Shown: positions 15,544 to 25,977, numbered from the stretch's first letter. The stretch: 64,000 nucleotides of DNA from Dichloromethanomonas sp964477085 (GCA_964477085.1 CAYZDF010000003.1:1-64000); one strand, 5' to 3'. A program made the numbers and translations. Notes: a model not told the origin generated them from the letters alone.

Positions 15544-18500
15544 TCCACTTTGGAAGAAAATAATGGTCATCGGCTCAGGGCCTATCATCATCGGCCAAGC
15601 CGCTGAATTCGATTATGCAGGGACACAGGCGTGCAAAGCACTCAAAGAGATCGGACTGGAAGTTGTTTTAGTCAATAGTAATCCTGCAACCATCATGACA
15701 GATGTGCAGATGGCGGACAAAACTTACCTGGAGCCTCTTCTGCCTGAAAGACTGGAAGAGATCATGCAGAAAGAACGTCCCGATGCTTTACTCCCTTCGC
15801 TTGGTGGCCAGACAGGACTGAATCTGGCTATGGATTTGGAGAAGAAGGGTATCTTAGGTAAATATGGTGTCGAAATGATCGGCTGTAATGCAGAAACCAT
15901 CTACAAAGCTGAGGACAGGGAAGCTTTCAAGCAGATGATGCTGGAGATCGGAGAACCTGTGGCCAAAAGTGCTATCGTCAGTACGTTGGAAGAAGGGGAA
16001 ATCTTTGCAGAAGAGATCGGCTTCCCCGTTATCGTTCGCCCTGCCTATACGCTTGGCGGAACTGGGGGAGGCATTGCCAGCAATCAAAAAGAACTGACAG
16101 AAATTCTTCACAGAGGGCTTCAGGCCAGTCCGATTACCCAATGCTTGTTGGAACAGAGTGTAGCAGGCTGGAAAGAGATCGAGTATGAGGTGATGCGGGA
16201 CGCTAATGATAATTGTATTACGGTGTGTAACATGGAAAACATAGACCCCGTAGGCATACACACCGGAGACAGCATTGTCGTCGCACCATCGCAGACCCTC
16301 ACGGATGTTGAATACCAGATGCTGAGAGCGACTTCCTTAAAAATTATCAGGGCTCTTAAGGTCAATGGAGGCTGCAATGTCCAGTATGCTTTAAATCCCG
16401 TTAGTCGGGAATATGTTGTTATCGAAGTCAACCCCAGGGTCAGCCGTTCCAGCGCCCTTGCTTCCAAAGCAACCGGTTACCCCATTGCCAAGATGGCTGC
16501 TTTGCTGGCTGTGGGTTTTACCTTGCCTGAATTGACCAACCCTGTTACGGGGCATACTTCTGCCTGTTTTGAACCGGCGCTTGACTATGTGGTGGTGAAA
16601 TTTCCCCGTTGGCCGTTTGATAAATTTCCGGCAGCTGATAGCAGACTGGGAACCCAGATGAAAGCAACGGGAGAGGTCATGGCTCTTGAGCGTAATCTGG
16701 AAGGGGCTCTTCTCAAGGCTATCCGGTCTTTGGAAATCGGAGCAGTAGGGATCACCATACCTGAGGCTGGAAGTTGGACGGATATTGAGATTGAAGACAA
16801 ACTGATGCATACCGATCATGAGCGGTTCTTTGCTATCGTGGAAGCTTTCCGACGGGATTGGACCATTGCCGAAGTTGAACAAAGAACTAGGATTGATCGA
16901 TTCTTTTTGACCAAGATCAAAGAGATTGTAGCTCTGGAAAGACGAATTCAGAGTCAGCCACTTGAGATGGTTCTGTTGAAGGAAGCAAAAACTAAGGGTT
17001 TTTCTGACCTTGCCATAGCTAAACTCAGGGGCAGTTCGGAAATCGAGATTCGGGAGCAAAGACTAAAATCAGGGATTATCCCCGTCTATAAAATGGTGGA
17101 CACCTGTGCCGCAGAATTTGCTTCAGCAACACCTTATTATTACTCTACTTATGAAGAAGAGGATGAGGTGAAAGTCAAGGACGGGCCTAAGATTGTTGTC
17201 CTGGGTTCCGGTCCGATCCGGATTGGTCAGGGAATCGAATTTGATTATTGTTCGGTTCATGCCCTCTGGGCCTTGCAACAAGCGGGAATTGAATCGATTA
17301 TTATTAACAATAACCCGGAGACGGTTTCAACGGACTTTGATACCGGGGATAAATTGTATTTTGAGCCTTTGACGACTGAGGATGTTCTACATGTCGTGAT
17401 GAAGGAAAAGGCCGATGGGGTCCTTGTCCAATTCGGCGGACAGACGGCCATCAATTTGGCTGAACCACTCAGTAAGGCTGGGGTTAAAATATTTGGCACA
17501 TCCTTCGATGCTATCGATATCGCTGAAGACAGGGAAAGATTCGCTGAAGTTCTTAATGAGCTAGGAATTCTTCAGTCTGAAGGCCGAGCTGCAACCACTG
17601 TAACTTCAGCCAAGAAGATTGCTGAGGAGTTAGGGTTCCCCGTATTGGTCAGACCCTCTTATGTCATTGGTGGACGGGCTATGCAAGTCGTGTATAACCT
17701 GCGTGAATTGGAAGCCTATCTCCGTCAGGCCATCTATCTCTCACCCGAACATCCGATTCTTGTCGATAAGTACCTGGAGGGCAAAGAAGTCGAAGTGGAT
17801 GCCATTTCTGATGGTGAAACCACAGTAATCCCAGGGATTATGGAACACATCGAGCGGGCGGGTGTCCACTCCGGTGATAGTCTGGCAGTTTATCCCCCCC
17901 AAAGTCTAACCATGAGCGAGATCAAACAGATTGAGAGTATCACCTGCAGGATAGCTAAACGGATGGGAGTTAAAGGTTTAATCAATATCCAATTCGTAGT
18001 GGTCAACAGCTGGGTATATGTACTGGAAGTAAATCCCAGATCAAGTCGGACCGTTCCTATCCTTTCCAAAGTAACCGGAATCCCGATGGTTAACCTGGCT
18101 GTCCAGGTATCCCTCGCTAACAAGTTAGCCGATATGGGCTATACCATGGGTCTTGTACCGGAAGTACCTTATGTAGTAGTCAAAGCCCCGGTATTCTCCT
18201 TTGAGAAGCTGACCAAAGTCGAAACATCGTTAGGCCCTGAGATGAAGTCTACGGGAGAAGTATTAGGGATGGACACCTGTTTTGCCTATGCCCTGGCCAA
18301 GGCTTTTGCTGGAGCCCAAATCAATCTGTCAGGAGAAGGAAGCGTATTAGTGTCTGTCGGCCCTAAAGAATTGCCAGAGGCTATGGCAATAGCCAGAGAA
18401 TTTGATAAGCTTGGATTTAAGATCAAAGCGACGGGTGATTCTTGCCAGGCATTAGCCCTTTGTGGGATTGAGGCTGAGGAAGTAGATGAAGCCAGTGATG

Positions 18501-18754
18501 CCTTAAAAGATGCGATCCGCAAGAAGGAATTCTCCTTTATCCTCAGTACCCCAGCTAAAGGGAAGCCGACCGAACGAACAGGATATCTCCTGAGGCGACT
18601 GGCAGCAGAGCACCGTGTGCCCTGTTTCACCTCAATGGATACAGCCAGAGCGGTTATCAGAGCTTTACAGAAATTACGCTCTGACCTTAAACCGGAAAAT
18701 ATGACCTTGCAGGAATATTTAAAGACCACGGTTAAAATGAGTAACGTCGGCTAA
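15533..18754 (+). CDS. carB: Carbamoyl phosphate synthase large chain
   Basis: 1073 residues from the ATG at 15533, which follows AGGGGGT and overlaps the end of carA; the frame is open further upstream but those residues read inside carA. Two homologous ATP-grasp halves are visible, each beginning with an (I/V)VxGSGPIxIGQxxEFDY motif (near residues 12 and 555), plus a C-terminal allosteric domain from about 935 (MGF-like fold). It makes carbamoyl phosphate from bicarbonate, ammonia and two ATP. Length is normal. Confidence 0.96.
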   Translation: MPLNPLWKKIMVIGSGPIIIGQAAEFDYAGTQACKALKEIGLEVVLVNSNPATIMTDVQMADKTYLEPLLPERLEEIMQKERPDALLPSLGGQTGLNLAMDLEKKGILGKYGVEMIGCNAETIYKAEDREAFKQMMLEIGEPVAKSAIVSTLEEGEIFAEEIGFPVIVRPAYTLGGTGGGIASNQKELTEILHRGLQASPITQCLLEQSVAGWKEIEYEVMRDANDNCITVCNMENIDPVGIHTGDSIVVAPSQTLTDVEYQMLRATSLKIIRALKVNGGCNVQYALNPVSREYVVIEVNPRVSRSSALASKATGYPIAKMAALLAVGFTLPELTNPVTGHTSACFEPALDYVVVKFPRWPFDKFPAADSRLGTQMKATGEVMALERNLEGALLKAIRSLEIGAVGITIPEAGSWTDIEIEDKLMHTDHERFFAIVEAFRRDWTIAEVEQRTRIDRFFLTKIKEIVALERRIQSQPLEMVLLKEAKTKGFSDLAIAKLRGSSEIEIREQRLKSGIIPVYKMVDTCAAEFASATPYYYSTYEEEDEVKVKDGPKIVVLGSGPIRIGQGIEFDYCSVHALWALQQAGIESIIINNNPETVSTDFDTGDKLYFEPLTTEDVLHVVMKEKADGVLVQFGGQTAINLAEPLSKAGVKIFGTSFDAIDIAEDRERFAEVLNELGILQSEGRAATTVTSAKKIAEELGFPVLVRPSYVIGGRAMQVVYNLRELEAYLRQAIYLSPEHPILVDKYLEGKEVEVDAISDGETTVIPGIMEHIERAGVHSGDSLAVYPPQSLTMSEIKQIESITCRIAKRMGVKGLINIQFVVVNSWVYVLEVNPRSSRTVPILSKVTGIPMVNLAVQVSLANKLADMGYTMGLVPEVPYVVVKAPVFSFEKLTKVETSLGPEMKSTGEVLGMDTCFAYALAKAFAGAQINLSGEGSVLVSVGPKELPEAMAIAREFDKLGFKIKATGDSCQALALCGIEAEEVDEASDALKDAIRKKEFSFILSTPAKGKPTERTGYLLRRLAAEHRVPCFTSMDTARAVIRALQKLRSDLKPENMTLQEYLKTTVKMSNVG

Positions 18755-18800
18755 GATTTAATTTACGGTATGGGTTGGGGCTAAAAACAACAATTAAATA

Positions 18801-18846
18801 ACAGACCCTGGGTATGATATAATCATCACCTTGAGGTCTGTTTTTA
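18801..18846 (+). terminator. Intrinsic terminator of the argCJBD-carAB operon
   Basis: ACAGACC (18801-18807) pairs with GGTCTGT (18835-18841), with an inner GGTATGAT/ATCATCACC stem, then TTTT. Confidence 0.75.
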
Positions 18847-18909
18847 ATATGGCATTATTAAGGGCATGGATTAAGATGTCTGCTATACAATGTGGTAGTT
18901 ATCGCTTTT

Positions 18910-19701
18910 TTAGACGGTCAACTCGCCCTTGAAAACAGTAACAGCTTTTCCATATAAATGTACGCGGTCACCTTGAACATGGACTTTTAAGGTTCCGCCT
19001 CTTCTGGAGGCTTGATAAGCATTAAAAGTATCTTTGTTTAATTTGCTCTGCCAATAGGGACCCAGGCAACAATGGGCTGAGCCAGTGACAGGGTCTTCTG
19101 AGATTCCAGAACCAGGTGCAAAGAAACGGGAAATAAAATCATACTGACCATCGTTCGCTTTAGCTGTCACGATCACCCCTCTGACATGGAGCTTCCTTAA
19201 TTGTTCAAGATCCGGAGTGAGATTCTTTACTATTTCGGGGCTTTCGACTTCGATCAGGTAATCCATTTTATTGCTGCCAACGTAGTTAGCCTTAACCCCT
19301 AATGCTTCCAGCAGGTCTTCAAGGGGGATGGTTTCGATGATAGGCTTAGCGGGGAAGTCCAATTTTATCCATCCGTCATGCCAAGAGGCTCTTAGAATTC
19401 CACTCTTGGTTTGAAAGACAAGCTCTTTGTCTAAGGGCTGCAGGTTCTGCTCCCATAAGACATGAGCACTAGCCAAAGTGGCATGACCACAAAGATCGAC
19501 CTCTACAGTAGGAGTAAACCAACGAAGGTTATAAACCTCACCTTTCTTATGTAGAAATGCTGTCTCAGAGAGGTTCATTTCCATGGCCAGGTTTTGAGCC
19601 CAATTAGCATCCAAAGGTTCGGTCAGCAAACAGACTGCTGCAGGATTGCCTCGAAACATTTGATCGGTAAATGCATCTACTTGAAATACTTTTCGTCCCA
19701 C
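18910..19701 (-). CDS. PhzF-family isomerase-like protein
   Basis: 263 residues with the two-fold PhzF fold signatures: FQVDAFTDQMFRGNPAAVCLL at the start, LSETAFL (the conserved acidic residue), DLCGHATLASAH and SEDPVTGSAHCCLGPYW. PhzF enzymes isomerise trans-2,3-dihydro-3-hydroxyanthranilate; most family members in organisms without phenazine genes, as here, have unknown substrates. Single gene on the minus strand, convergent with carB. GGAGG lies upstream of the start. Confidence 0.85.
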   Translation of the reverse strand: MGRKVFQVDAFTDQMFRGNPAAVCLLTEPLDANWAQNLAMEMNLSETAFLHKKGEVYNLRWFTPTVEVDLCGHATLASAHVLWEQNLQPLDKELVFQTKSGILRASWHDGWIKLDFPAKPIIETIPLEDLLEALGVKANYVGSNKMDYLIEVESPEIVKNLTPDLEQLRKLHVRGVIVTAKANDGQYDFISRFFAPGSGISEDPVTGSAHCCLGPYWQSKLNKDTFNAYQASRRGGTLKVHVQGDRVHLYGKAVTVFKGELTV

Positions 19702-19857
19702 TTTAACCCTTCCTCCTTGATAACGTACGCGTGATTTCTCTATTTTAATATTACCATTCTTAACGTCCTTTGAGTAGGAGAGTATTCTCTAACCTTCCCC
19801 TAACGCAAGAGTCCTAAAACCTGCACTTGAGCTTTTCTGAAATTGGAGGTAGACTAG

Positions 19858-20274
19858 ATGAGGATATTGATTACTCAGTTGGGGGAAGTTCAAGTGGATT
19901 ATTCATATAAAGTTATCGAACATTTTATGTGTCCGCGAAATGTGGGAAATATGCCAGATGCTGATGCAGAAGGGACTTTCGGAGATATTCAATGTGGGGA
20001 TTCTTTGACTATATATATAAAAGTTAAAAATAATGTCATAACCGATATTAACTATTTGGTATTCGGTTGTGCTGCAGCTGTGGCGGCCAGTAGTGCATTC
20101 TCTGTTTTAGTCAAGGGAAAAACAATTGAAGAAGCCAAGACCATCACTGGGAAGAATGTCGTTGAAGCTTTAGACGGATTGCCGGATTCCAAACTCCATT
20201 GTTCGGTACTGGGATCTCAAGCCCTTCATAAAGCTCTGGAAAACTATTTTGAGAAGAATAAGGACTTAGCTTAG
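19858..20274 (+). CDS. IscU/NifU-type iron-sulfur scaffold protein
   Basis: 138 residues from an ATG after GGAGGT; an in-frame GTG at 19894 after GGGGGAAG is an equally good start and gives the more usual N-terminus DYSYKVIEHFMCPRNVGNM. The three cluster-ligand cysteines are present: GDIQCGDS, VFGCAAAVAASS and KLHCSVLG. Such proteins assemble Fe-S clusters with a cysteine desulfurase and pass them on. No iscS or regulator is adjacent, so its partner must be elsewhere. Confidence 0.82.
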   Translation: MRILITQLGEVQVDYSYKVIEHFMCPRNVGNMPDADAEGTFGDIQCGDSLTIYIKVKNNVITDINYLVFGCAAAVAASSAFSVLVKGKTIEEAKTITGKNVVEALDGLPDSKLHCSVLGSQALHKALENYFEKNKDLA

Positions 20275-20557
20275 TTGTATGTCCAATTAGTGGTATCAAT
20301 AACTAATTAGCGTGTCGATGACTAAGTCAGAATTACCCAGCCTCTCTTTCCAATCTCTTAGTTAGTTCTGAGAAAAAAATGGACAGAAAAGTCAAAAAAA
20401 TAATGAAATATCAAATATGATACGGTATGATATAAATGATTTAGTGATCAGATGATTAAGACAATAATTTACTGCAAAAATCAGTAACGAGTCAACGTAC
20501 AGCAGCCTGTAATGTACATAAGTTAACATTAGACTATAATTGAAAGGATTTGAAAAT

Positions 20558-21751
20558 ATGAAGTTATCTCAGCGGATTTTAGGTATTAAACCTTCCGCCA
20601 CTTTTGCTGTCGATGCCAAGGCTAAGGAACTGGCAAATCAGGGTAAAGATGTTATCTCATTTGGTGCAGGCGAACCTGATTTCATATCTCCACCGGCTGC
20701 TTTTGAGTATGCCAAAGAAGCGATGGTAAAGGGCGAAACACATTATACCCCAACTCCCGGTATTCCGGAATTAAGACAAGAAATCTGTACTTATTATAAA
20801 AACCGTTTTGGCGTTGAGTATAATCCAACTCAGGTAATCGTAGGCTGTGGAGCTAAACCTTGCATTTATGAAGCTCTGGCTGCTCTTATTGATCCAGGGG
20901 ATGAGGTCATCGTCCTGGCGCCTACTTGGGTTAGTTATATTGAACAGATCCAGCTATTAGACGGTAAAGTAGTAGTTGTCGATACCCAGGATAAGGGATT
21001 TGTCCCAGCACTAGCAGAAGTTGAGGCAGCCATTACCGATAGAACTGTTGCCATTCTTCTCAATTCACCGTCCAATCCGACGGGTGTCATGCTGGATATT
21101 GATACTATCAAGGGGATCGGCCAAATCGCCATTAAACATGATCTTTGGCTTATCTGGGACGAGATTTATGAGAGACTCGTCTATGGTGAGGCAAAACACT
21201 ATAATGCTGTTCAGATCCTGCCTGAGCTTATCAATAGAACGATTATCATTAACGGTGTCAGTAAAGGTTATGCCATGACCGGCTGGCGTATCGGTTATGT
21301 TATCGCTCCCAAGGAAGTTGCACCCAAAATAAATGCCTTCCAAGGCCATCTTACATCGAACCCATCCTCTATTGCTCAATGGGCGGCTGTGGGAGCCATG
21401 AGAGATAGTGAAGAAGATGTCATCAGGATGAGGGGAATTTTTAATCAGAGAAGAGATTTGATCTGTAACCTTCTCAGTGAGATGCCGCATATTTCTTTCC
21501 CCAAACCAGACGGAGCCTTCTACGTTTTCGTCAATATACAAGAGTGTATCGGCAAAAAAATTGAGGGTAAGGTTATTGAAGATGATATTTCTTTCTGCAG
21601 TGCTCTCTTAGAAGCAGAGTTAGTGGCAGTTGTACCAGGGAGTGCGTTTCTCGCGCCGGGATATCTTAGGGTATCCTACGCCAGTTCTCCTCAGGTTATT
21701 GAAGAGGGAATGAGAAGATTAAAGCGTTTCTTAGAAAGAATAGAAGATTAG
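20558..21751 (+). CDS. Aspartate aminotransferase-type PLP enzyme
   Basis: 397 residues from the ATG at 20558, with AAAGGA nine bases upstream; a TTG at 20540 overlaps that ribosome binding site. Fold-type-I class-I aminotransferase: SNPTGVM, DEIYERLVYG and the PLP lysine in INGVSKGYAMTGWRIGY, with C-terminal LRVSYASS. Sequence style matches the AspB/PatA group that transaminates aspartate and often aromatic amino acids. Monocistronic, closed by a strong terminator. Confidence 0.88.
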   Translation: MKLSQRILGIKPSATFAVDAKAKELANQGKDVISFGAGEPDFISPPAAFEYAKEAMVKGETHYTPTPGIPELRQEICTYYKNRFGVEYNPTQVIVGCGAKPCIYEALAALIDPGDEVIVLAPTWVSYIEQIQLLDGKVVVVDTQDKGFVPALAEVEAAITDRTVAILLNSPSNPTGVMLDIDTIKGIGQIAIKHDLWLIWDEIYERLVYGEAKHYNAVQILPELINRTIIINGVSKGYAMTGWRIGYVIAPKEVAPKINAFQGHLTSNPSSIAQWAAVGAMRDSEEDVIRMRGIFNQRRDLICNLLSEMPHISFPKPDGAFYVFVNIQECIGKKIEGKVIEDDISFCSALLEAELVAVVPGSAFLAPGYLRVSYASSPQVIEEGMRRLKRFLERIED

Positions 21752-21782
21752 TTGTTGGACATATCTGACAATAAACTTAAGA

Positions 21783-21809
21783 CGAACCTAATTTTAGGTT
21801 CGTTTTTTT
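21783..21809 (+). terminator. Intrinsic terminator of the aminotransferase gene
   Basis: CGAACCTA pairs perfectly with TAGGTTCG over ATTT, followed by seven T. Confidence 0.95.
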
Positions 21810-22151
21810 CGGACCAAAATATGTAATCTTTATTATAATCATTCAAGGTCAATTCCTCAAAAAGTTAAATGTATGGATTCAAAGCATAACTAACGTGATT
21901 TTTATTGGCTGACACAAAAGACTAGGACAACTTAATACTGGTAAACTTAATAATACTGTATTATCTTTTGTAATGGTTTGTCCCAAAATACCGAATAAGT
22001 TATAATAATTTTAATAAAATGATTACAATAATATAGAAGAATCTGAAGAGTCCTTCCTTTAAATTTAAAAGGATTGGCTTTTTCTTTGATGTTAATTGTT
22101 CACATTTTAGTTGAAACAAGATATGTACATTTTTTAAATTAGGAGATGCAT
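21810..22151. other. AT-rich intergenic region, weak hairpin only
   Basis: No gene is seen. Near 22047-22085 a CCTTTAAATTTAAAAGG hairpin is followed by a T-rich stretch, a possible terminator or attenuator before the FAH-family gene. The promoter of that gene should lie in this gap but no strong -35/-10 pair stands out. Confidence 0.4.
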
Positions 22152-22799
22152 ATGACAATAAACATTAAAAATGTCTACTGTGTTGGACGAAATTATATTC
22201 AACACGCCAAGGAATTAAATAACCCTGTTCCTAAATCACCGTTATTATTTACAAAACCAACACATGCTCTCGTAGTGGCAAACGGGCAAGATATTATTCT
22301 TCCTGGAGACCAAGGTAGAGTTCACTATGAAGTCGAATTTGTTGTACATATTGCCAGAACTTATGAGCAGGGGATCTCCATTGACGAGCTGGTGGATTAT
22401 ATGTCGATTGGAATCGATTTTACCTTGCGTGATGTACAGACTGACTTGAAAGAGAAAGCTTATCCTTGGCTTCTGGCTAAAGGATTTGTGAACGCAGCGG
22501 TTATTACCCCTTGGCAGCCATTTCCTGGGATGCGAGCCTCTATGGAGAAAGAGTTCTCTCTAGATAGAAATGGGCAGAAAGTGCAAAGGGGCAATATTCG
22601 AGATATGGTTTTTGATTTACCCACTCTCTTGGACTACACTGCAAAACATTTAGGACTAGGAAAAGGAGATATCTTTTTTACAGGGACACCGGCAGGGGTG
22701 GGAACTGTGGTGGATGAAGATTTATTAACTTTAAAATGGGGAGAGAAGAATTTAGGGAGTTGCAAAATAATACTATCTCCCAAAGGCACTCTTGACTAA
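22152..22799 (+). CDS. Fumarylacetoacetate hydrolase family protein, short form
   Basis: 215 residues from the second ATG (22152); AGGAG at 22141-22145 touches the first ATG but is six bases from this one. Single FAH domain: metal ligands in HYEVEFVVHI and GIDFTLRDVQ, and the C-terminal FFTGTPAGVGTV. Length and motifs resemble the YcgM/fumarylpyruvate hydrolase and oxaloacetate-decarboxylase-like group, which cleave or decarboxylate 2,4-diketo acids. It is 77 bases before the aconitase-like gene, probably one operon. Confidence 0.85.
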   Translation: MTINIKNVYCVGRNYIQHAKELNNPVPKSPLLFTKPTHALVVANGQDIILPGDQGRVHYEVEFVVHIARTYEQGISIDELVDYMSIGIDFTLRDVQTDLKEKAYPWLLAKGFVNAAVITPWQPFPGMRASMEKEFSLDRNGQKVQRGNIRDMVFDLPTLLDYTAKHLGLGKGDIFFTGTPAGVGTVVDEDLLTLKWGEKNLGSCKIILSPKGTLD

Positions 22800-22876
22800 C
22801 ATGGTATCAGTTCATTGAATCATAGAATACAACGGAAGACAAACTCGGAAAAGACTGAAAAAGGAGGGCTTGGCAC

Positions 22877-25237
22877 ATGATTCGCTTAATTCGTAATCCA
22901 GTTTATCTTATAAACGGAAAAGATTTGTATGAGGTTGAAGGCAGGGACATTTGGAGAGATTTCAAAGGTAATCTGGTCAATCCTGAGATCGTATACGGCG
23001 TAAATCCTGATCATCCTCAAGAGGCACATAAGAATACGATTGCTTATCAAGTACTCGATTCACATAACTGTTCAGGTGACAAGGAAAATTTGAAAATACG
23101 CTTTGATGCCCTTACGTCTCATGATATTACTTACGTCGGTATCGTTCAGACTGCTCGGGCCAGTGGGTTAACCCAATTCCCGCTTCCCTATGTTTTAACC
23201 AACTGTCACAATAGTTTATGTGCTGTTGGTGGAACAATCAATGAAGATGATCATGTCTTCGGGCTTTCCGCTGCTCAAAAATATGGAGGTATCTACGTTC
23301 CAGCCCACCAAGCGGTTATTCATCAGTACATGAGAGAGATGATGACACGCTGCGGCAGTATGATTATGGGCTCTGACAGCCATACACGCTATGGGGCGCT
23401 CGGGACCATGGGCATCGGAGAAGGTGGACCGGAGTTGGTTAAACAGATCCTGAATAAGACTTATGATATTCATTACCCCGATGTTATTGCGGTCTACCTT
23501 TCAGGGAAGCCACGTCCCGGAGTAGGACCGCAAGATGTTGCTTTGGCAATTATCGGAGCTGTTTTTAAAGAAGGGTTTGCGACCAATAAAGTACTGGAAT
23601 TTGTAGGACCCGGTATTGCTAATCTATCCGTTGACTTCAGAAACGGAGTTGATGTGATGACGACGGAAACGACCTGTTTAAGTTCTATCTGGGTCACAGA
23701 TGAAAAAGTCAGAGAGTTCTTCGAGATTCATGGAAGACCCCAGACCTATAACAAGCTTGAGCCGGGTCAGATCGCGAGCTATGAAGGTGCCGTTATTGTA
23801 GATCTGGATAAAATCGAGCCGATGATCGCTCTTCCCTTTCACCCCAGTAATGTCTATCCCATTTCAGTGGTTAATTGCCATGCGTATGATATTCTTAAAG
23901 AAATTGAAAAAGAGGGTAAAAAACAGCTGGATAATCCAGCAATCGATTTTAGCCTTACAAATCACCTGGTTAATGGCAAACTCAAGATTGACCAAGCCAT
24001 TATTGCTGGGTGTGCTGGCGGTACATTCGAAAACATTATGGAAACAGCGGCAATCACCGACAGACTTTCTGTTGGCAATGAAGAATTAGCTTTCAGTGTC
24101 TATCCATCAAGCCAGCCCATTTATCTCAAACTTGTAAAGAATGGTGCTGCAGCTAAATTGTTTGAGGCTGGTATAGTTATTAAAACCGCTTTTTGCGGAC
24201 CGTGTTTTGGTGCGGGAGATGTTCCGTTTCATGGAAGTTTAAGCATACGTCATACCACACGCAACTTTCCTAATAGGGAAGGGTCGAAACCAGGAGAAGG
24301 GCAGATTTCATCTGTGGCCCTTATGGATGCTCGGTCTATCGCAGCGACTGTTGTTAATGGCGGGCTTCTTACACCGGCAACAGATCTTGACTATGACGTG
24401 CCTTCACTGGACTACCAGTTTGATGATCAAATCTATGCAAAAAGAGTGTATAACGGATTTGGAGATCCAAAGTGGAAGACTGATCTCAAATTTGGACCGA
24501 ATATCGCAGATTGGCCTAAAATGATCTCCTTACCGGAAAATATCATTCTGAAAGTTGCGGCCGCAATTTACGACCCAGTAACGACAACGGACGAATTGAT
24601 TCCATCAGGAGAAACGTCTTCTTTTCGTTCTAACCCAAATAAACTTGCCGAATTCACCCTGTCCAGAAAAGACCCTCAGTATGTCCCCAGAGCTAAAGGG
24701 GTTCAGGCATTAGAATTACTGCGGCAGTCATTGATCGAAGGATCTGATAATTTAATTATTCCAGAAGAACTTCTGCAGATCCTTGAGAAAGTAAATGCCC
24801 ATCCCCAAAATTCAGAGATGAGCATGTTGGACTTTATTCGTCAAACAGGAATCGGTACAGTGGTATTTGCAGTTAAACCTGGCGATGGTTCGGCAAGAGA
24901 GCAAGCAGCATCTTGCCAAAAGGTTTTAGGTGGTTGGGCTAATATTGCCTATGAGTATGCAACTAAAAGGTATAGAAGTAATCTTATTAACTGGGGAATG
25001 CTCCCCTTCACGATGGATCGTCAGTCAGGGATTAATTTAGCTGTGGATGACTATATTTGGATTCCAGATATTAGACAGAAAATCATAGAAGGTCAGGAGA
25101 TTATTCGGGAGGCCCAGGTTGTTAACACAGAGGGTACGAAAGATATTGAATTGAAGCTAATCAACCTTACCAAAGACGAGAGAGATATCATTCTGAGCGG
25201 TAGCCTAATCAATTATTATGGAGATAATCGCTGCTAG
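22877..25237 (+). CDS. Aconitase-superfamily hydratase, YbhJ-like
   Basis: 786 residues. The iron-sulfur ligands expected for an aconitase are Cys379, Cys440 and Cys443 (the last two in TAFCGPCFGAGD), and MIMGSDSHTRYGALGTMGIGEGG is the substrate/cluster loop. A C-terminal swivel domain is present. The N-terminus (NCHNSLCAVGGTINEDDHVFG) matches the YbhJ class of uncharacterised hydratases and not AcnA, AcnB or LeuC. Presumably it hydrates or isomerises a tricarboxylate-like acid, oxygen-sensitive. GGAGGG precedes the ATG. It follows an FAH gene and is convergent with a GntR regulator. Confidence 0.85.
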   Translation: MIRLIRNPVYLINGKDLYEVEGRDIWRDFKGNLVNPEIVYGVNPDHPQEAHKNTIAYQVLDSHNCSGDKENLKIRFDALTSHDITYVGIVQTARASGLTQFPLPYVLTNCHNSLCAVGGTINEDDHVFGLSAAQKYGGIYVPAHQAVIHQYMREMMTRCGSMIMGSDSHTRYGALGTMGIGEGGPELVKQILNKTYDIHYPDVIAVYLSGKPRPGVGPQDVALAIIGAVFKEGFATNKVLEFVGPGIANLSVDFRNGVDVMTTETTCLSSIWVTDEKVREFFEIHGRPQTYNKLEPGQIASYEGAVIVDLDKIEPMIALPFHPSNVYPISVVNCHAYDILKEIEKEGKKQLDNPAIDFSLTNHLVNGKLKIDQAIIAGCAGGTFENIMETAAITDRLSVGNEELAFSVYPSSQPIYLKLVKNGAAAKLFEAGIVIKTAFCGPCFGAGDVPFHGSLSIRHTTRNFPNREGSKPGEGQISSVALMDARSIAATVVNGGLLTPATDLDYDVPSLDYQFDDQIYAKRVYNGFGDPKWKTDLKFGPNIADWPKMISLPENIILKVAAAIYDPVTTTDELIPSGETSSFRSNPNKLAEFTLSRKDPQYVPRAKGVQALELLRQSLIEGSDNLIIPEELLQILEKVNAHPQNSEMSMLDFIRQTGIGTVVFAVKPGDGSAREQAASCQKVLGGWANIAYEYATKRYRSNLINWGMLPFTMDRQSGINLAVDDYIWIPDIRQKIIEGQEIIREAQVVNTEGTKDIELKLINLTKDERDIILSGSLINYYGDNRC

Positions 25238-25257
25238 GTGTATAAGAGAGAGTAAGA

Positions 25258-25977
25258 TTATAGGCGTTTACTCCAATATTCTTCCAAGGCTTCTAATGCG
25301 CTTAGGACATGCTCCCTGATTATCTTTTCTGTTTTTTCGCAATCACGATTTTTTAAGGATTCATAAATTGCTTTATGCTCTTTAACTGATTCAGGAGCAC
25401 GTTGTGCTAGAAAGCTTAAGCTGGCATGGAAAAATCCGTTCCACAGTTGGACAATCATTTTATAAAGGCGGGGAGAATTGGCCGAGGCATAAATTGTTTC
25501 ATGAAAATCGGTATTCAGTAGGGACAAAGTAGCTATTTCATTACCACTCAGACTTTTTTCCATTTGGCTGCATAGGTCACCCAGTTTATTTAATTCTTCA
25601 TCAGTCAATTTTTCGCATGCTAACCTGGCAGCCGCGCCTTCTAAGATACTTCTCAAAAAATAAATCTCTCTTAAATCATCTAGCTCCAATATTGCAACAG
25701 TAAAACCTTCCTCAGGCTTATACTCAATTAAATGATTGGATACTAAACGAAGAAGCGCTTCACGGATGAGTGAAGTATTGGCACCAATCCGTTCTTCAAT
25801 GTCTTTCATTTCTGACTCGGACAGGTGATAGCCAGGAGGAAAAACGCCAGAAAGAATGGCATTGCGTAAATATGTGTAGACTTCTTCTTCGATCATGCCG
25901 CTACTGTTTTTTCCTTTGATAGAGTCGAGAGTGGTCGGAGAAAAATGACCTGTATATTTTTCCAAAAGTTTACCCAT
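25258..25977 (-). CDS. GntR-family regulator with FCD domain
   Basis: 239 residues: winged helix near 28-100 (EEVYTYLRNAILSGVFPPGYHLSESEM ... SLIREALLRLVSNHLI) and an all-helical FCD ligand domain with the metal-site pattern DFHETIY, EHKAIYE and REHVLSALEAL. FCD regulators sense small carboxylates such as lactate, glycolate, gluconate or citrate analogues and usually repress the neighbouring catabolic genes. Here it sits between the FAH/hydratase pair and the FAH/SDR pair, so these are the likely targets. AAGGAGG precedes the start. Confidence 0.88.
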   Translation of the reverse strand: MGKLLEKYTGHFSPTTLDSIKGKNSSGMIEEEVYTYLRNAILSGVFPPGYHLSESEMKDIEERIGANTSLIREALLRLVSNHLIEYKPEEGFTVAILELDDLREIYFLRSILEGAAARLACEKLTDEELNKLGDLCSQMEKSLSGNEIATLSLLNTDFHETIYASANSPRLYKMIVQLWNGFFHASLSFLAQRAPESVKEHKAIYESLKNRDCEKTEKIIREHVLSALEALEEYWSKRL

